Assembly (NCBI GenBank): GCA_002391235.1
Contig: DGRX01000013.1
Coordinates: 81,712 to 145,711 of the forward strand
DNA: 64,000 bases
DNA from: Treponema sp. UBA4377
Lineage (GTDB): Bacteria; Spirochaetota; Spirochaetia; Treponematales; Treponemataceae
Direction of reading: 5' to 3'
Below the pieces are notes generated by a model. It was given only the letters and a program-made list of their open reading frames with translations. It was not told where the DNA came from and did no database searches. Position numbers and translations under genes: made by a program. Positions 1-7,239 of this stretch are shown here, piece by piece (the stretch's first letter is position 1; each line of letters starts with the position of its first letter).

Positions 1-82
1 TGCGGCCCTTAAAGCCTTTTGCAAGCTTAAGGATTTTCTTGCGCCTGTCGGCTCTTCTTGTTCCATCTACTGCTCTAGACAT
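1..82 (-). CDS. rplT: 50S ribosomal protein L20, N-terminal part
   Basis: The first 27 codons read MSRAVDGTRRADRRKK followed by ILKLAKGFKGR, the typical N-terminus of L20, which binds 23S rRNA early in large-subunit assembly. The gene runs off the left edge of the window. It is the last gene of the conserved infC-rpmI-rplT operon, 12 bases after rpmI. In many bacteria L20 represses this operon by binding its mRNA; no such site is visible here. Confidence 0.95.
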   Translation of the reverse strand, partial: MSRAVDGTRRADRRKKILKLAKGFKGR

Positions 83-94
83 GGTTCGCTCCTA

Positions 95-295
95 TCAACC
101 GTAGGGAAGCATTTGCTTCCTAACTTTCGCTGCTTCTGATTCCGCAAGAATGCCTGTCTGGCGGAGCTGTCTCTTTCTCTTAGGTGAACGCTTGGTCAAA
201 ATATGGCGCAAGTTCATCTTCTTGTACTTTACCTTTCCTGTTCCGGTAAGCGAAAAGCGCTTTGAAGCGGATTTCTTTGTCTTCATCTTTGGCAT
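95..295 (-). CDS. rpmI: 50S ribosomal protein L35
   Basis: This small basic protein (66 aa) starts MPKMKTKKSASKRF and contains HILTKRSPKRKRQLR, both diagnostic of L35. I chose the ATG at 295 because a GAGGT ribosome-binding site lies 7 bases upstream; a TTG two codons earlier is the alternative. It lies between infC and rplT in the usual translation-factor operon order and is presumably co-transcribed with them. Confidence 0.96.
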   Translation of the reverse strand: MPKMKTKKSASKRFSLTGTGKVKYKKMNLRHILTKRSPKRKRQLRQTGILAESEAAKVRKQMLPYG

Positions 296-308
296 AGCCA
301 ATACCTCT

Positions 309-833
309 TTAATTTTTGGCTTTTGATGATATTGTCATCGACATGAACTTGCCTTCCATAGCGGCCGGCTTTTCGATGACATACGCCGAGGTAAGCCTTT
401 TTAGAACCTCTTCAAGAACTCCAAATCCCAAGTCAGTGTGGGCAAGCTCGCGTCCGCGGAAGCGGATCGTTACCTTTACCTTGTTGCCTTCGTCAAGGAA
501 CTCTTGCACATGCTTAGCTTTCGTGTCAAGATCGCCCGGTCCGATTTTGGGCTGCATCCTGATCTCTTTTAGTTTCAATACCTTTTGCTTTTTCTTGGAG
601 TCACGGAGCTTTTTCTCCTGTTCAAAGCGGTATTTTCCGAAATCGAGTATTTTGCATACAGGCGGATTTGCAGTCGGCGCGACTTCAACAAGGTCGAGAT
701 CCCGGTCTTTAGCCATTTTGAGGGCTTCCATTGTGGGAACGATTCCCATCTGGTTGCCTTCATCATCTATAAGGCGAACTTCCCTGACCCGAATCCGTTC
801 ATTGATTCTAGGTCCCTTATTATTGTCTGCCAA
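309..833 (-). CDS. infC: Translation initiation factor IF-3
   Basis: IF-3 binds the 30S subunit and controls start-codon selection. The protein shows the N-terminal GPRINERIRVREVRLID block, the linker rich in Lys and Arg around KLRDSKKKQK, and the C-terminal domain with VKVTIRFRGRELAH. The preferred start is the TTG at 833, which has an AGGAGG Shine-Dalgarno 4-5 bases upstream and gives LADNNKGPRINERIR (174 aa); an upstream ATG at 860 has no such site. A non-ATG start fits the family, whose start codon is usually rare and used for autoregulation. The gene heads the rpmI-rplT operon. Confidence 0.95.
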   Translation of the reverse strand: MADNNKGPRINERIRVREVRLIDDEGNQMGIVPTMEALKMAKDRDLDLVEVAPTANPPVCKILDFGKYRFEQEKKLRDSKKKQKVLKLKEIRMQPKIGPGDLDTKAKHVQEFLDEGNKVKVTIRFRGRELAHTDLGFGVLEEVLKRLTSAYVIEKPAAMEGKFMSMTISSKAKN

Positions 834-944
834 CTGGCCTCCTCGTGTCGCAAAAAACACACATGTATATTAAGCGTAAACTAGATTATATCAGAAAAAG
901 CGCTTGTTAGTCTAGTGGTAGGTGAAAAATAATGGTCGTAAAAT

Positions 945-1062
945 AAAACGCGTAGCGGAAAGGCAAGTGACGCGAACATAGGACACGTTAAGCTAATCAC
1001 TAAGCCCCAAAAGCACCTCGCGAGCGGTCGCTTGAATTTCCGCGAGAGCGTTTTTTATTGCA
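945..1062. repeat. Dispersed structured repeat, copy 1
   Basis: A stretch of about 118 bases begins AAAACGCGTAGCGG, contains GGACACGTTAAGCTAATCAC in the middle, and ends in a GCG hairpin arm followed by a T run. A second copy is at 9814-9931. The ends can pair (AACGCG with CGCGTT-like arms), so it may act as a terminator or be a small non-autonomous element. It lies between infC and a plus-strand membrane protein gene. Confidence 0.6.
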
Positions 1063-1092
1063 TTTTTTTTAATTTTACGATATGATTTTTTT

Positions 1093-1737
1093 ATGATTTT
1101 ATTCGCATTGTTCTTGATTCCCCTGTATTTTTGCTATTGGCTTTTTGAGCAAAAGAAGCCCTTCGCTCCTTTTCTTTTCAACGCTTTTTTGGGGCTTTTT
1201 TTGGCGGCCGTTTTTTGCGCCTACAAGTACTTTTTCTCTCCCTATTATTTTTTAACGCCCGACTCCTTTTGGCGCAATTTTCTCCATATTTTTTTGGAAC
1301 AGATTGTTTTGCCTTTGGGCGTGTTGACGGCCGCTTTTTTGTTCGTTTTCAAAAAGGACAAGATGGCCGACCGTGTTCAAAAGATTTTGCCCTTTTACCT
1401 GGGCTTTTACGCCGTGTACCTGCCTTTTAGGGTTTTGGGCGGCCAGCTTCCTTATCCGGCTTTCGCGCTTTTTGTAAAGCCGGCCATGTTCTTGCTGATG
1501 ATTGTCGTGTTGAATTCCAGGCAAAAGGTTTTGTTCGTTCCGGCGCAAAGGGCCTTGCTTAGCGTAAAAGAGGCGGCTGTTTATTGGTCTTCTTTTGCCG
1601 TAGACCTTCTTATGCCGGCCGCGGTTGAAGCCTTGTGGATTTTGGGAATGAAGCCGCCCCTTACGATTTTGTTTCTTTTGCTTTACGCGGCGGGCGCTTT
1701 CGTTTGCTTAAAAAATGAGTCTTTGGTTAAGGACTAG
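1093..1737 (+). CDS. Polytopic membrane protein of unknown function
   Basis: The 214-aa product is very hydrophobic, with about six candidate membrane segments (around residues 1-17, 28-47, 67-86, 98-118, 125-142 and 185-206) and short charged loops such as KKDKMADRVQK. I see no motif that points to an enzyme or transporter family. The next gene starts 14 bases after its stop, so the two are probably transcribed together. The coding strand is rich in T, as expected for a membrane protein. Confidence 0.75.
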   Translation: MILFALFLIPLYFCYWLFEQKKPFAPFLFNAFLGLFLAAVFCAYKYFFSPYYFLTPDSFWRNFLHIFLEQIVLPLGVLTAAFLFVFKKDKMADRVQKILPFYLGFYAVYLPFRVLGGQLPYPAFALFVKPAMFLLMIVVLNSRQKVLFVPAQRALLSVKEAAVYWSSFAVDLLMPAAVEALWILGMKPPLTILFLLLYAAGAFVCLKNESLVKD

Positions 1738-1750
1738 GATTTTTTTCCGC

Positions 1751-2410
1751 ATGAAAAAAGTTTTTTTAGCTTGCGCCTTGGCTTTGGCCGGCGTCTTGGC
1801 CTTTGGCCAAAGTTCTTGGAAGCATTCTGCCGGAGCGGCTGTAAACGCCTCTTTTTATTCCCTGCATGCAAAGGACGACGGGTTCAAGAACGCGTTTGTT
1901 CCGCAGTTGTCGGCCCGCTATTACGGCGAGGCTCAAAACGGCTTTTGCGTTTCTGGAACCTTAAGCTTTGGCTGGGCCCTCAGCAAAAACTTTAAGTTGG
2001 ACACAGAAGACAAGGTTTGCGCGGGCCTTGCTTTTGGAACTGCGATCGGAGCGGGGTACGCCTTTCATTTTTCCGACCGCTGGACATTTGCTTTGCTTGG
2101 AACCTTGTCTTTTGACTGGATGTTCTATAAGTTCAAGAAAACGATTTCCGCAAAAGTGTCGGGCGGAACGGTGTCTTCCGAATGGACGCAAGAAGATTTT
2201 TTGTTCGCGTTTGGAATCGGCTGCGAGGCGATTGGAATCTTTCCCTTGACAAAACATTTTTCGATGTGCGGAACGTTGGGCTTGAAATTCTTTGACGCGG
2301 GAAAGCTAAAGCTAAGCGGGAACAAGCTGGGCCGCGATTACAGCGATTCGTTTGAGATAAGGGGAAATATAGCCCTTATTCCCAGCTTTGGCGTTGTCTG
2401 GACTTTTTAA
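1751..2410 (+). CDS. Probable outer-membrane beta-barrel protein
   Basis: The ATG at 1751 gives a clear signal peptide (MKKVFLACALALAGVLAFGQ), so I prefer it to an ATG 12 codons upstream. The mature part alternates short amphipathic strands rich in Gly and aromatic residues (for example WTFALLGTLSFDWMFYK), and the last residues GVVWTF end in Phe, like the C-terminal insertion signal of barrel proteins. Small porin-like barrels of about 200 residues are common in treponemes. Function unknown. Confidence 0.65.
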   Translation: MKKVFLACALALAGVLAFGQSSWKHSAGAAVNASFYSLHAKDDGFKNAFVPQLSARYYGEAQNGFCVSGTLSFGWALSKNFKLDTEDKVCAGLAFGTAIGAGYAFHFSDRWTFALLGTLSFDWMFYKFKKTISAKVSGGTVSSEWTQEDFLFAFGIGCEAIGIFPLTKHFSMCGTLGLKFFDAGKLKLSGNKLGRDYSDSFEIRGNIALIPSFGVVWTF

Positions 2411-2497
2411 AAGCCCGCAAGCGCGGCGTCGCGCCTCATTGCCTAGCGCTCGCTAGAGCGCAAGTTAATAGGTTCAACTTAGCAAAACGGCGGGCTT
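2411..2497. repeat. Long inverted repeat, possible terminator
   Basis: AAGCCCGC at 2411-2418 pairs with GCGGGCTT at 2490-2497, and GC-rich inner arms (CGCTCGCTAGAGCG) could fold as well. It lies right after the barrel gene and before the flagellar operon. There is no strong T run, so terminator activity is uncertain. Confidence 0.35.
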
Positions 2498-2541
2498 GCC
2501 CGACCGTATGCGGCTTCGTTCAATTATGGTCATTCTAACCC

Positions 2542-2568
2542 TAAACTTCGCCGCTAAAATTCCGACAA
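2542..2568 (+). promoter_or_regulatory. Candidate flagellar sigma-28 promoter for flgB
   Basis: TAAACTTC, then 11 bases, then TCCGACAA resembles the sigma-28 (FliA) consensus TAAAGTTT-N11-GCCGATAA in both boxes and spacing. The expected start point falls 2-4 bases before the flgB ATG at 2576, so the message would be almost leaderless. No Shine-Dalgarno is seen in front of flgB, which agrees with that. Confidence 0.45.
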
Positions 2569-2575
2569 TTTAGGT

Positions 2576-2998
2576 ATGAACTCATTCAATCGATCAATTG
2601 ACTTATTGCACAAGGCCCTGGATGTAAACGCCTTGCGCTACCAGGTTACGGCCAACAATATCGCCAACGCCGAGGTTCCGAATTTCAAGCGTTCCTCCGT
2701 CAATTTTGAAAGCGAGCTAAAGAGAGCCTTTGAATCCGAGGAAAACGCCCGCAATTCCTTTGACCTTAAGCGAACCGACCCCCGCCATTTTTCGATCCAC
2801 AACGTCATGGACTGGCAGGAAGTTAAGCCGCGCCGCGTCGTCGATTGGAATTCAACTGAAAACAGCAACGGCTCAAGCGTTGACGTAGAGACAGAAGCGA
2901 TGAACATCATCAAAATCCAGATGCAGTATCGCTTGCTGAGCCAGCTGGAGAACTTTGAGTTTAGCCAAGTCAAGACAGCGATGAGTCCTAATCGCTAG
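2576..2998 (+). CDS. flgB: Flagellar basal-body rod protein FlgB
   Basis: FlgB is a proximal rod subunit of the flagellar basal body. The 140-aa protein has the rod/hook N-terminal signature NNIANAEVPNFKRSSVNFE and the C-terminal helix with MNIIKIQMQYRLLSQL, and is of normal length. It is the first gene of flgB-flgC-fliE, the standard spirochaete order. No ribosome-binding site precedes the ATG. Confidence 0.95.
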   Translation: MNSFNRSIDLLHKALDVNALRYQVTANNIANAEVPNFKRSSVNFESELKRAFESEENARNSFDLKRTDPRHFSIHNVMDWQEVKPRRVVDWNSTENSNGSSVDVETEAMNIIKIQMQYRLLSQLENFEFSQVKTAMSPNR

Positions 2999-3084
2999 GA
3001 ACGGTCTTAGGCTTGCGCAAGTCTGACCGTTCTGGCAAAGAAGCCGGTTCGGTCAGTTATAAAGATTTTTGTTAGGAGATTATC

Positions 3085-3543
3085 ATGGGACTCTTTTCTG
3101 CGATTAACATAGCTTCGACAGGCCTCAGCGCCGAACGCCTTAGAACGGACGTCATTTCAAACAATATCGCCAACGCTTCGACAACAAGGACGCAGGACGG
3201 CGGCCCGTTCAAGAGAAGCCGCGTCATTTTCCAGCCTGTCGCCGACGCCAACCCCACGTTCCGCACTCCGTATCTTCCGTCCAACTTGGACAACGGTCCC
3301 GGAAAGGGCGTAAAGGTGCGCGAAATCGTTCTTGACACAAGCGAAGGAAAATTGGTTTACGACCCCGACCATCCGGACGCGATAAAGACAGGCCCTCGCG
3401 CGGGCTACGTCGAGTACCCCAACGTAAACATCGTCAACGAAATGGTGGACTTGATTTCGGCCAGCCGCGCCTACGAGGCCAACACGACCGTAATCGAAGG
3501 CTCAAAGGACATGTTCAATTCCGCTCTTGAAATTGGACGCTAA
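3085..3543 (+). CDS. flgC: Flagellar basal-body rod protein FlgC
   Basis: FlgC is a second proximal rod protein. The 152-aa product opens with MGLFSAINIASTGLSAERLRTDVISNNIANAST, contains the rod motif GYVEYPNVNIVNEMVDLI, and ends with ASRAYEANTTVIE, all typical. A GTTAGGAG Shine-Dalgarno lies just upstream. It is 86 bases after flgB and 29 before fliE. Confidence 0.96.
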   Translation: MGLFSAINIASTGLSAERLRTDVISNNIANASTTRTQDGGPFKRSRVIFQPVADANPTFRTPYLPSNLDNGPGKGVKVREIVLDTSEGKLVYDPDHPDAIKTGPRAGYVEYPNVNIVNEMVDLISASRAYEANTTVIEGSKDMFNSALEIGR

Positions 3544-3572
3544 TCGCGCTAGAATGAGGGGAGGTGGGAAAA

Positions 3573-3920
3573 ATGAAAATCAACGAAATGCCTGTCTTGC
3601 AAATGCAAGGCTTTGAAAAGATTAAGGACACAAATCCGCTTAAGGCCGCTCCCCATGTGAACATTCTTTCTTCCGCGGAAGAGAACCAGCGCATAAAGGA
3701 AAAGTCTTTTGGCGAGTACTTGTCGGAAGCTTTTTCCGCGATGAATAAGCAGCAAACGGATGTCGATTCCCTTACAAAGCAAATGATTGTTGATCCCGAC
3801 AGCGTTGACATTCACGATGTGACAACAGCGATGGCAAAGGCCCAAATGTCAATGACTTTGGCCAAGACTGTCGTTGACCGCGTTGTCACTGGCTGGACAG
3901 AAATCACGACGACACGATAA
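3573..3920 (+). CDS. fliE: Flagellar hook-basal body protein FliE
   Basis: FliE links the MS ring to the rod. The C-terminal half carries the family pattern (FGEYLSEAFSAMNKQQTDVDSL, then VDIHDVTTAMAKAQMSMTLAKTV). I start it at the ATG at 3573, which has GGGGAGG eight bases upstream, rather than at the GTG three codons earlier. The stop TAA overlaps the ATG of the next gene by one base, so an acyltransferase is translationally coupled to this flagellar operon. Confidence 0.93.
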   Translation: MKINEMPVLQMQGFEKIKDTNPLKAAPHVNILSSAEENQRIKEKSFGEYLSEAFSAMNKQQTDVDSLTKQMIVDPDSVDIHDVTTAMAKAQMSMTLAKTVVDRVVTGWTEITTTR

Positions 3921-4729
3921 TGCAAGGACACGTTAATAAGCCGGGAACATACGTTCCCGACTCAAGCCTCGTCTGGCCCGCAAAGCCGGACGAGCCGCTT
4001 TTAAAGCCAAAGCATTTGCGGCAAGTGGTCGTTGACGAAAACTATCCATTCATCGACAGGTCATTTAAGTTTTTTCTTTGGCGGAATTTTATTTTCTTTT
4101 GCGTTTGGACGCTCGTCTTCTTTTTGCAGCATGTCCGCTACGGAATAAAATTTGCAGGCCTGAAAAACCTTCGCAAAAACAAGGCGCTTTTTAAAAACGG
4201 AGCGGTCACCGTTTGCAACCATGTTTACCGCTGGGATTATCTGGCCATCGTTCAAGCGACAAAAAAGCGCCTGTGGTTTCCGGCCCGCGCCGAAAACTTG
4301 ATGGGTAAGGACGCAGGCTTGATTCGCGCGGTGGGCGGCATCCCCGTCGCGCAAAATTTTAGCGGAATGAAAAAATTCTACGAGGCCTTTGACGAGCTTC
4401 ACAAAAAGAAAAAGTGGATTCATGTTTTTCCGGAAAGCTGCCGCTGGACTTGGTACCAGCCGATCCGGCCCTTTAAGCGCGGCGCTTTTGAATTCGCCCA
4501 CCGCTACGGCATTCCTGTGATTCCGATGGCCATAAGCTACCGAGAGCCCGGCGCTGTCCGCCGCTTTTTTGGCGTCAAGCATCCGCTTGTGACATTGACT
4601 GTCGGAGAGCCGATAATGCCTGACGCAAGCCTTTCGTTAAAGCAAGATTCAAACAGGCTTTTGGAGGAGTGTCACAAGCGCGTCGTAGACATGGCCGGAA
4701 TCGTCCAAAACCAATGGCCCGCGCTTTAG
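3920..4729 (+). CDS. PlsC-like 1-acylglycerol-3-phosphate acyltransferase
   Basis: The protein (269 aa) has the glycerolipid acyltransferase motifs: NHVYRWD (the HX4D catalytic motif, residues about 94-100) and VFPESCR (block III, usually FPEGTR). One hydrophobic segment near residues 51-69 would hold it at the inner membrane. It probably acylates lysophosphatidic acid or a related acceptor in phospholipid synthesis. The ATG overlaps the fliE stop, so it is expressed with the flagellar genes, an uncommon partnership. The substitution of SCR for GTR in block III hints at an unusual acceptor. Confidence 0.8.
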   Translation: MQGHVNKPGTYVPDSSLVWPAKPDEPLLKPKHLRQVVVDENYPFIDRSFKFFLWRNFIFFCVWTLVFFLQHVRYGIKFAGLKNLRKNKALFKNGAVTVCNHVYRWDYLAIVQATKKRLWFPARAENLMGKDAGLIRAVGGIPVAQNFSGMKKFYEAFDELHKKKKWIHVFPESCRWTWYQPIRPFKRGAFEFAHRYGIPVIPMAISYREPGAVRRFFGVKHPLVTLTVGEPIMPDASLSLKQDSNRLLEECHKRVVDMAGIVQNQWPAL

Positions 4730-4740
4730 TCGGCTTGGGC

Positions 4741-5442
4741 TTAAAAATCGCTTCCGTCTAAAATTTTGGAGGCGAATTCTTCCCAAGAAAGGACAGGATG
4801 CTGCAAGTCCCAAATAGGCCTTTGCGCCTTTGTCTTGATCTGAACGAATTTCATTCCGGCGTTTCTTGCGCCCTGGCCATCGGTGTCGTCCCTGTCGCCG
4901 ACAACCAAAGTTTCCTTAGGCTTGGCTCCAAGGTCGGCCGCGATTTGCAAAAAGCCTCTGGGCGCCGGCTTTAGGCAGCCCAATGTTTCGGAAGAATAAA
5001 ACCTTTCGCACAAGTCCAAGGCCTCTTGCTTTACTCCGCAAGAGAGAGCGCGCTCCTTGATTAAGTTGTAGTCGGAGTAGAGCGCGATTTTTGTTCCTGA
5101 GCCGGAAAGCGCCTTGAACACTTCGAAAATTTTTGAATGGGCCGCGAATCTTTTATGGCTAAGAACTTTTTCCATGTAGCGAAGGTATCGCTTTTCGTAC
5201 CATTCGCCAAAAACTTTCGGCGAGCAAAAGGCGGCCTTTGAGGCAAGGGTGTAGTATTCCTTCTTGAAGTTTTCGGGAGTCTCAAAGTCGCGGCCTTTAA
5301 AGAACGCGCGCGCCTTTCGTTCCGCCTTCATAAAGAAAAAACTGTGCAAGCGCGGAAGAAGCAAGCCTTTTGCGATGCCTGTGTTGTCGTATAGCGTTCC
5401 GTCAAAGTCGAATATGACGGCCTTGAAATTTTTTGCGTTCAT
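4741..5442 (-). CDS. HAD-superfamily hydrolase (phosphatase-like)
   Basis: All four HAD motifs are visible in this 233-aa protein: FDFDGTLYD (nucleophile Asp and acid-base Asp), YSDYN (motif II Ser), the Lys in LKPAPRGF (motif III), and VVGDRDDTDGQGARNAG (motif IV). A helical cap lies between motifs I and II, as in phosphoglycolate phosphatase and related sugar-phosphate phosphatases. The substrate cannot be assigned. Its start codon overlaps the end of the upstream GH3-family gene by one base, so the two are coupled. Confidence 0.85.
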   Translation of the reverse strand: MNAKNFKAVIFDFDGTLYDNTGIAKGLLLPRLHSFFFMKAERKARAFFKGRDFETPENFKKEYYTLASKAAFCSPKVFGEWYEKRYLRYMEKVLSHKRFAAHSKIFEVFKALSGSGTKIALYSDYNLIKERALSCGVKQEALDLCERFYSSETLGCLKPAPRGFLQIAADLGAKPKETLVVGDRDDTDGQGARNAGMKFVQIKTKAQRPIWDLQHPVLSWEEFASKILDGSDF

Positions 5443-7133
5443 TAACGGATGACCAACTCTTTAAAGTATTCGCGCCTTTTTTCGTCCTGCATCAAAAGGT
5501 TCATCTTGAACTGGCCGTCGCGCGCGCCTTTTTCTATCATGGCGGCCTTGTATTTTTCGAATGAGTTTTCAACCAAGCGGTGGCCGACCGGCTCCTTTAC
5601 GCGGAAAGAGTCCCTTTTGGCGGCGTACTCAACGTTTTCGCTTTTTAGCTTTTGGTCAACGCAGGCGGCGAACTTGTCGCAAAAGGCCTGGTCAAGGTCT
5701 TGCTTTTGGAATTCAATGTATATGTGGTAGGCGCTTTCTTGCAAGTCCGCGAAGCCGACAAAGAAGGCCGCCTTTTGTCCAAGCTCTTTTTCGGTTTCCG
5801 CGACCGCGTCGATGAATTGGCGCTCGCTGAGCTTTTCGCCGGTCATCGAAACGATTCCGTTGATTTTTTGAATGAACTGGATTGTCGGAATCGTATTGTA
5901 ACTGCCCGTGCATTCCACCATGTCGTTCATGTTGTAGCGGTAAAGGCCGCCAAAAGTCGTTATGTATGGAATGTAGCGCTTGCCTTTTTGCAACTGGTGC
6001 AGTTGCAGGAATTTTGGGCTTTCGCTTTCGTCGCCGATTTCGGTGAACTCAAAGTAATGGTTGTGCGGGAACAATACCGTGTCGTCGGCTCCGTTCATTA
6101 CCAAGCCGGCTCGGCATTCGCTGGCAAAGTAGCCGAATTCCTGGTCGAGCGTCTGTTCCGGAAAGTAGTCCTTGTACTTGTCGCGGTAAACGCTTGTGTT
6201 TCCGCAGTGCCAAGTGGTTATGGTCTGCAAGTTGGGCCAATAATGCTTGGGAAGAATGCGGCCGTATTTTGCCTTAAGCTCGCGAAGCTCGGCGGCGCGG
6301 GCCGGATTCGGCGAGTAGCGCGCTTCCAGAACGGAGCGGATTTCTGGCTCGATGTTGACCTTTTTGCTAAGAGTTCCATGCTCGATGTCGTCAATGTAGT
6401 CGTCCAAGTATTGGTCGACGTTCTTTTGCAATTCGATAATTGTCGATGGGTTGGCGGTTACCAAAAGCGTTACGTTTTGCTCGATTCCGCTTCGCATCAA
6501 GGCGTAGTAGCGGGCGGTGTAGTCTTTTATCGCGAAAACGTCGGCGGGAGCGGAGTAAAGGCCCTTGATGAATTCCGGGCAGTCGCGCTGGGTCACGCCC
6601 GAAACGGAGCCGCATACCGTTCCGTCGGGAGCGTAGCCTTCGATTGACTTTCCTACGATTGAAACGCATTTTCCCCAAAAAGTCTTGGGCCTGTGCATGA
6701 TAAAGGAGTAAAGCCAAAGCTTTGACATTTTGCTGAAAATGTTTTGGTAGTATTCGTTGGTGATTGGAATCCATTTTGGCTCTTTTGTCGTTCCGCTTGT
6801 CGTGGCGTACATCATCGGCTTTCCGGGGAACAAGACGTTCTCCTCGCCGTTCTTGTGGCGCTCGATGTAGGGGCGCAAGTCTTCGTAGTCCTGGATCGGA
6901 ACGTTCTTTTGCCAGCGCTCGTAAAGCCCGTCGGCGCTCTTGGCTTCTAGAATTTCTGAAAAATGATGGGCTTTTCCCCATTCGGAGTCTTTGGCGTATT
7001 CCAAGATTCCGCGCAAGGTCTTTTCTTCCGACTTTGCGCAGTTTTTTGCGGCCTTGTCCAAAGCCTTTTTATTCTTTTTTCCTACCCAGCTAAGCGCGAA
7101 TGTTATCAAGTTTGCGTTTTTTTCTTTTTTCAT
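5442..7133 (-). CDS. GH3-family acyl-adenylate-forming protein
   Basis: This 563-aa protein matches the GH3 family (plant auxin/jasmonate amino-acid conjugases and their bacterial relatives), which adenylates a carboxylic acid and transfers it to an acceptor. Visible motifs are MYATTSGTTKEPKWIPIT (phosphate-binding loop, residues about 114-131), GGLYRYNMNDMVECTG and MTGEKLSERQF (C-terminal hinge). The ATG at 7133 follows GGAAGGA by eight bases, so I prefer it to the ATG ten codons upstream. Bacterial members are mostly uncharacterised. It is coupled to the HAD hydrolase downstream, and a glycosyltransferase-like gene diverges from it. Confidence 0.8.
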   Translation of the reverse strand: MKKEKNANLITFALSWVGKKNKKALDKAAKNCAKSEEKTLRGILEYAKDSEWGKAHHFSEILEAKSADGLYERWQKNVPIQDYEDLRPYIERHKNGEENVLFPGKPMMYATTSGTTKEPKWIPITNEYYQNIFSKMSKLWLYSFIMHRPKTFWGKCVSIVGKSIEGYAPDGTVCGSVSGVTQRDCPEFIKGLYSAPADVFAIKDYTARYYALMRSGIEQNVTLLVTANPSTIIELQKNVDQYLDDYIDDIEHGTLSKKVNIEPEIRSVLEARYSPNPARAAELRELKAKYGRILPKHYWPNLQTITTWHCGNTSVYRDKYKDYFPEQTLDQEFGYFASECRAGLVMNGADDTVLFPHNHYFEFTEIGDESESPKFLQLHQLQKGKRYIPYITTFGGLYRYNMNDMVECTGSYNTIPTIQFIQKINGIVSMTGEKLSERQFIDAVAETEKELGQKAAFFVGFADLQESAYHIYIEFQKQDLDQAFCDKFAACVDQKLKSENVEYAAKRDSFRVKEPVGHRLVENSFEKYKAAMIEKGARDGQFKMNLLMQDEKRREYFKELVIR

Positions 7134-7201
7134 GTGAGATCCTTCCGCAAGTTGTTTGTTCACTATATTCTATTCCCTTTGGCAAACATTGTCAACTTTG
7201 C

Positions 7202-7230
7202 TTGCAAAAATGAAAGAATAGGTATATAAT
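7202..7230 (+). promoter_or_regulatory. Sigma-70 promoter of the 7240 gene
   Basis: TTGCAA, a 17-base spacer, then TATAAT. The -10 box ends nine bases before the ATG at 7240 and there is no Shine-Dalgarno in between, so the transcript probably begins at or within a few bases of the start codon. Confidence 0.6.
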
Positions 7231-7239
7231 AATAGAATA

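Noticed and set aside
316..873. Plus-strand frame of 185 codons opposite infC
   Set aside because: It lies entirely antisense to IF-3, has Ser/Arg-rich shadow composition and no ribosome-binding site.
5652..6647. Plus-strand frame of 331 codons opposite the GH3 gene
   Set aside because: It is the complementary-frame shadow of a GC-skewed gene; no family pattern or start signal.
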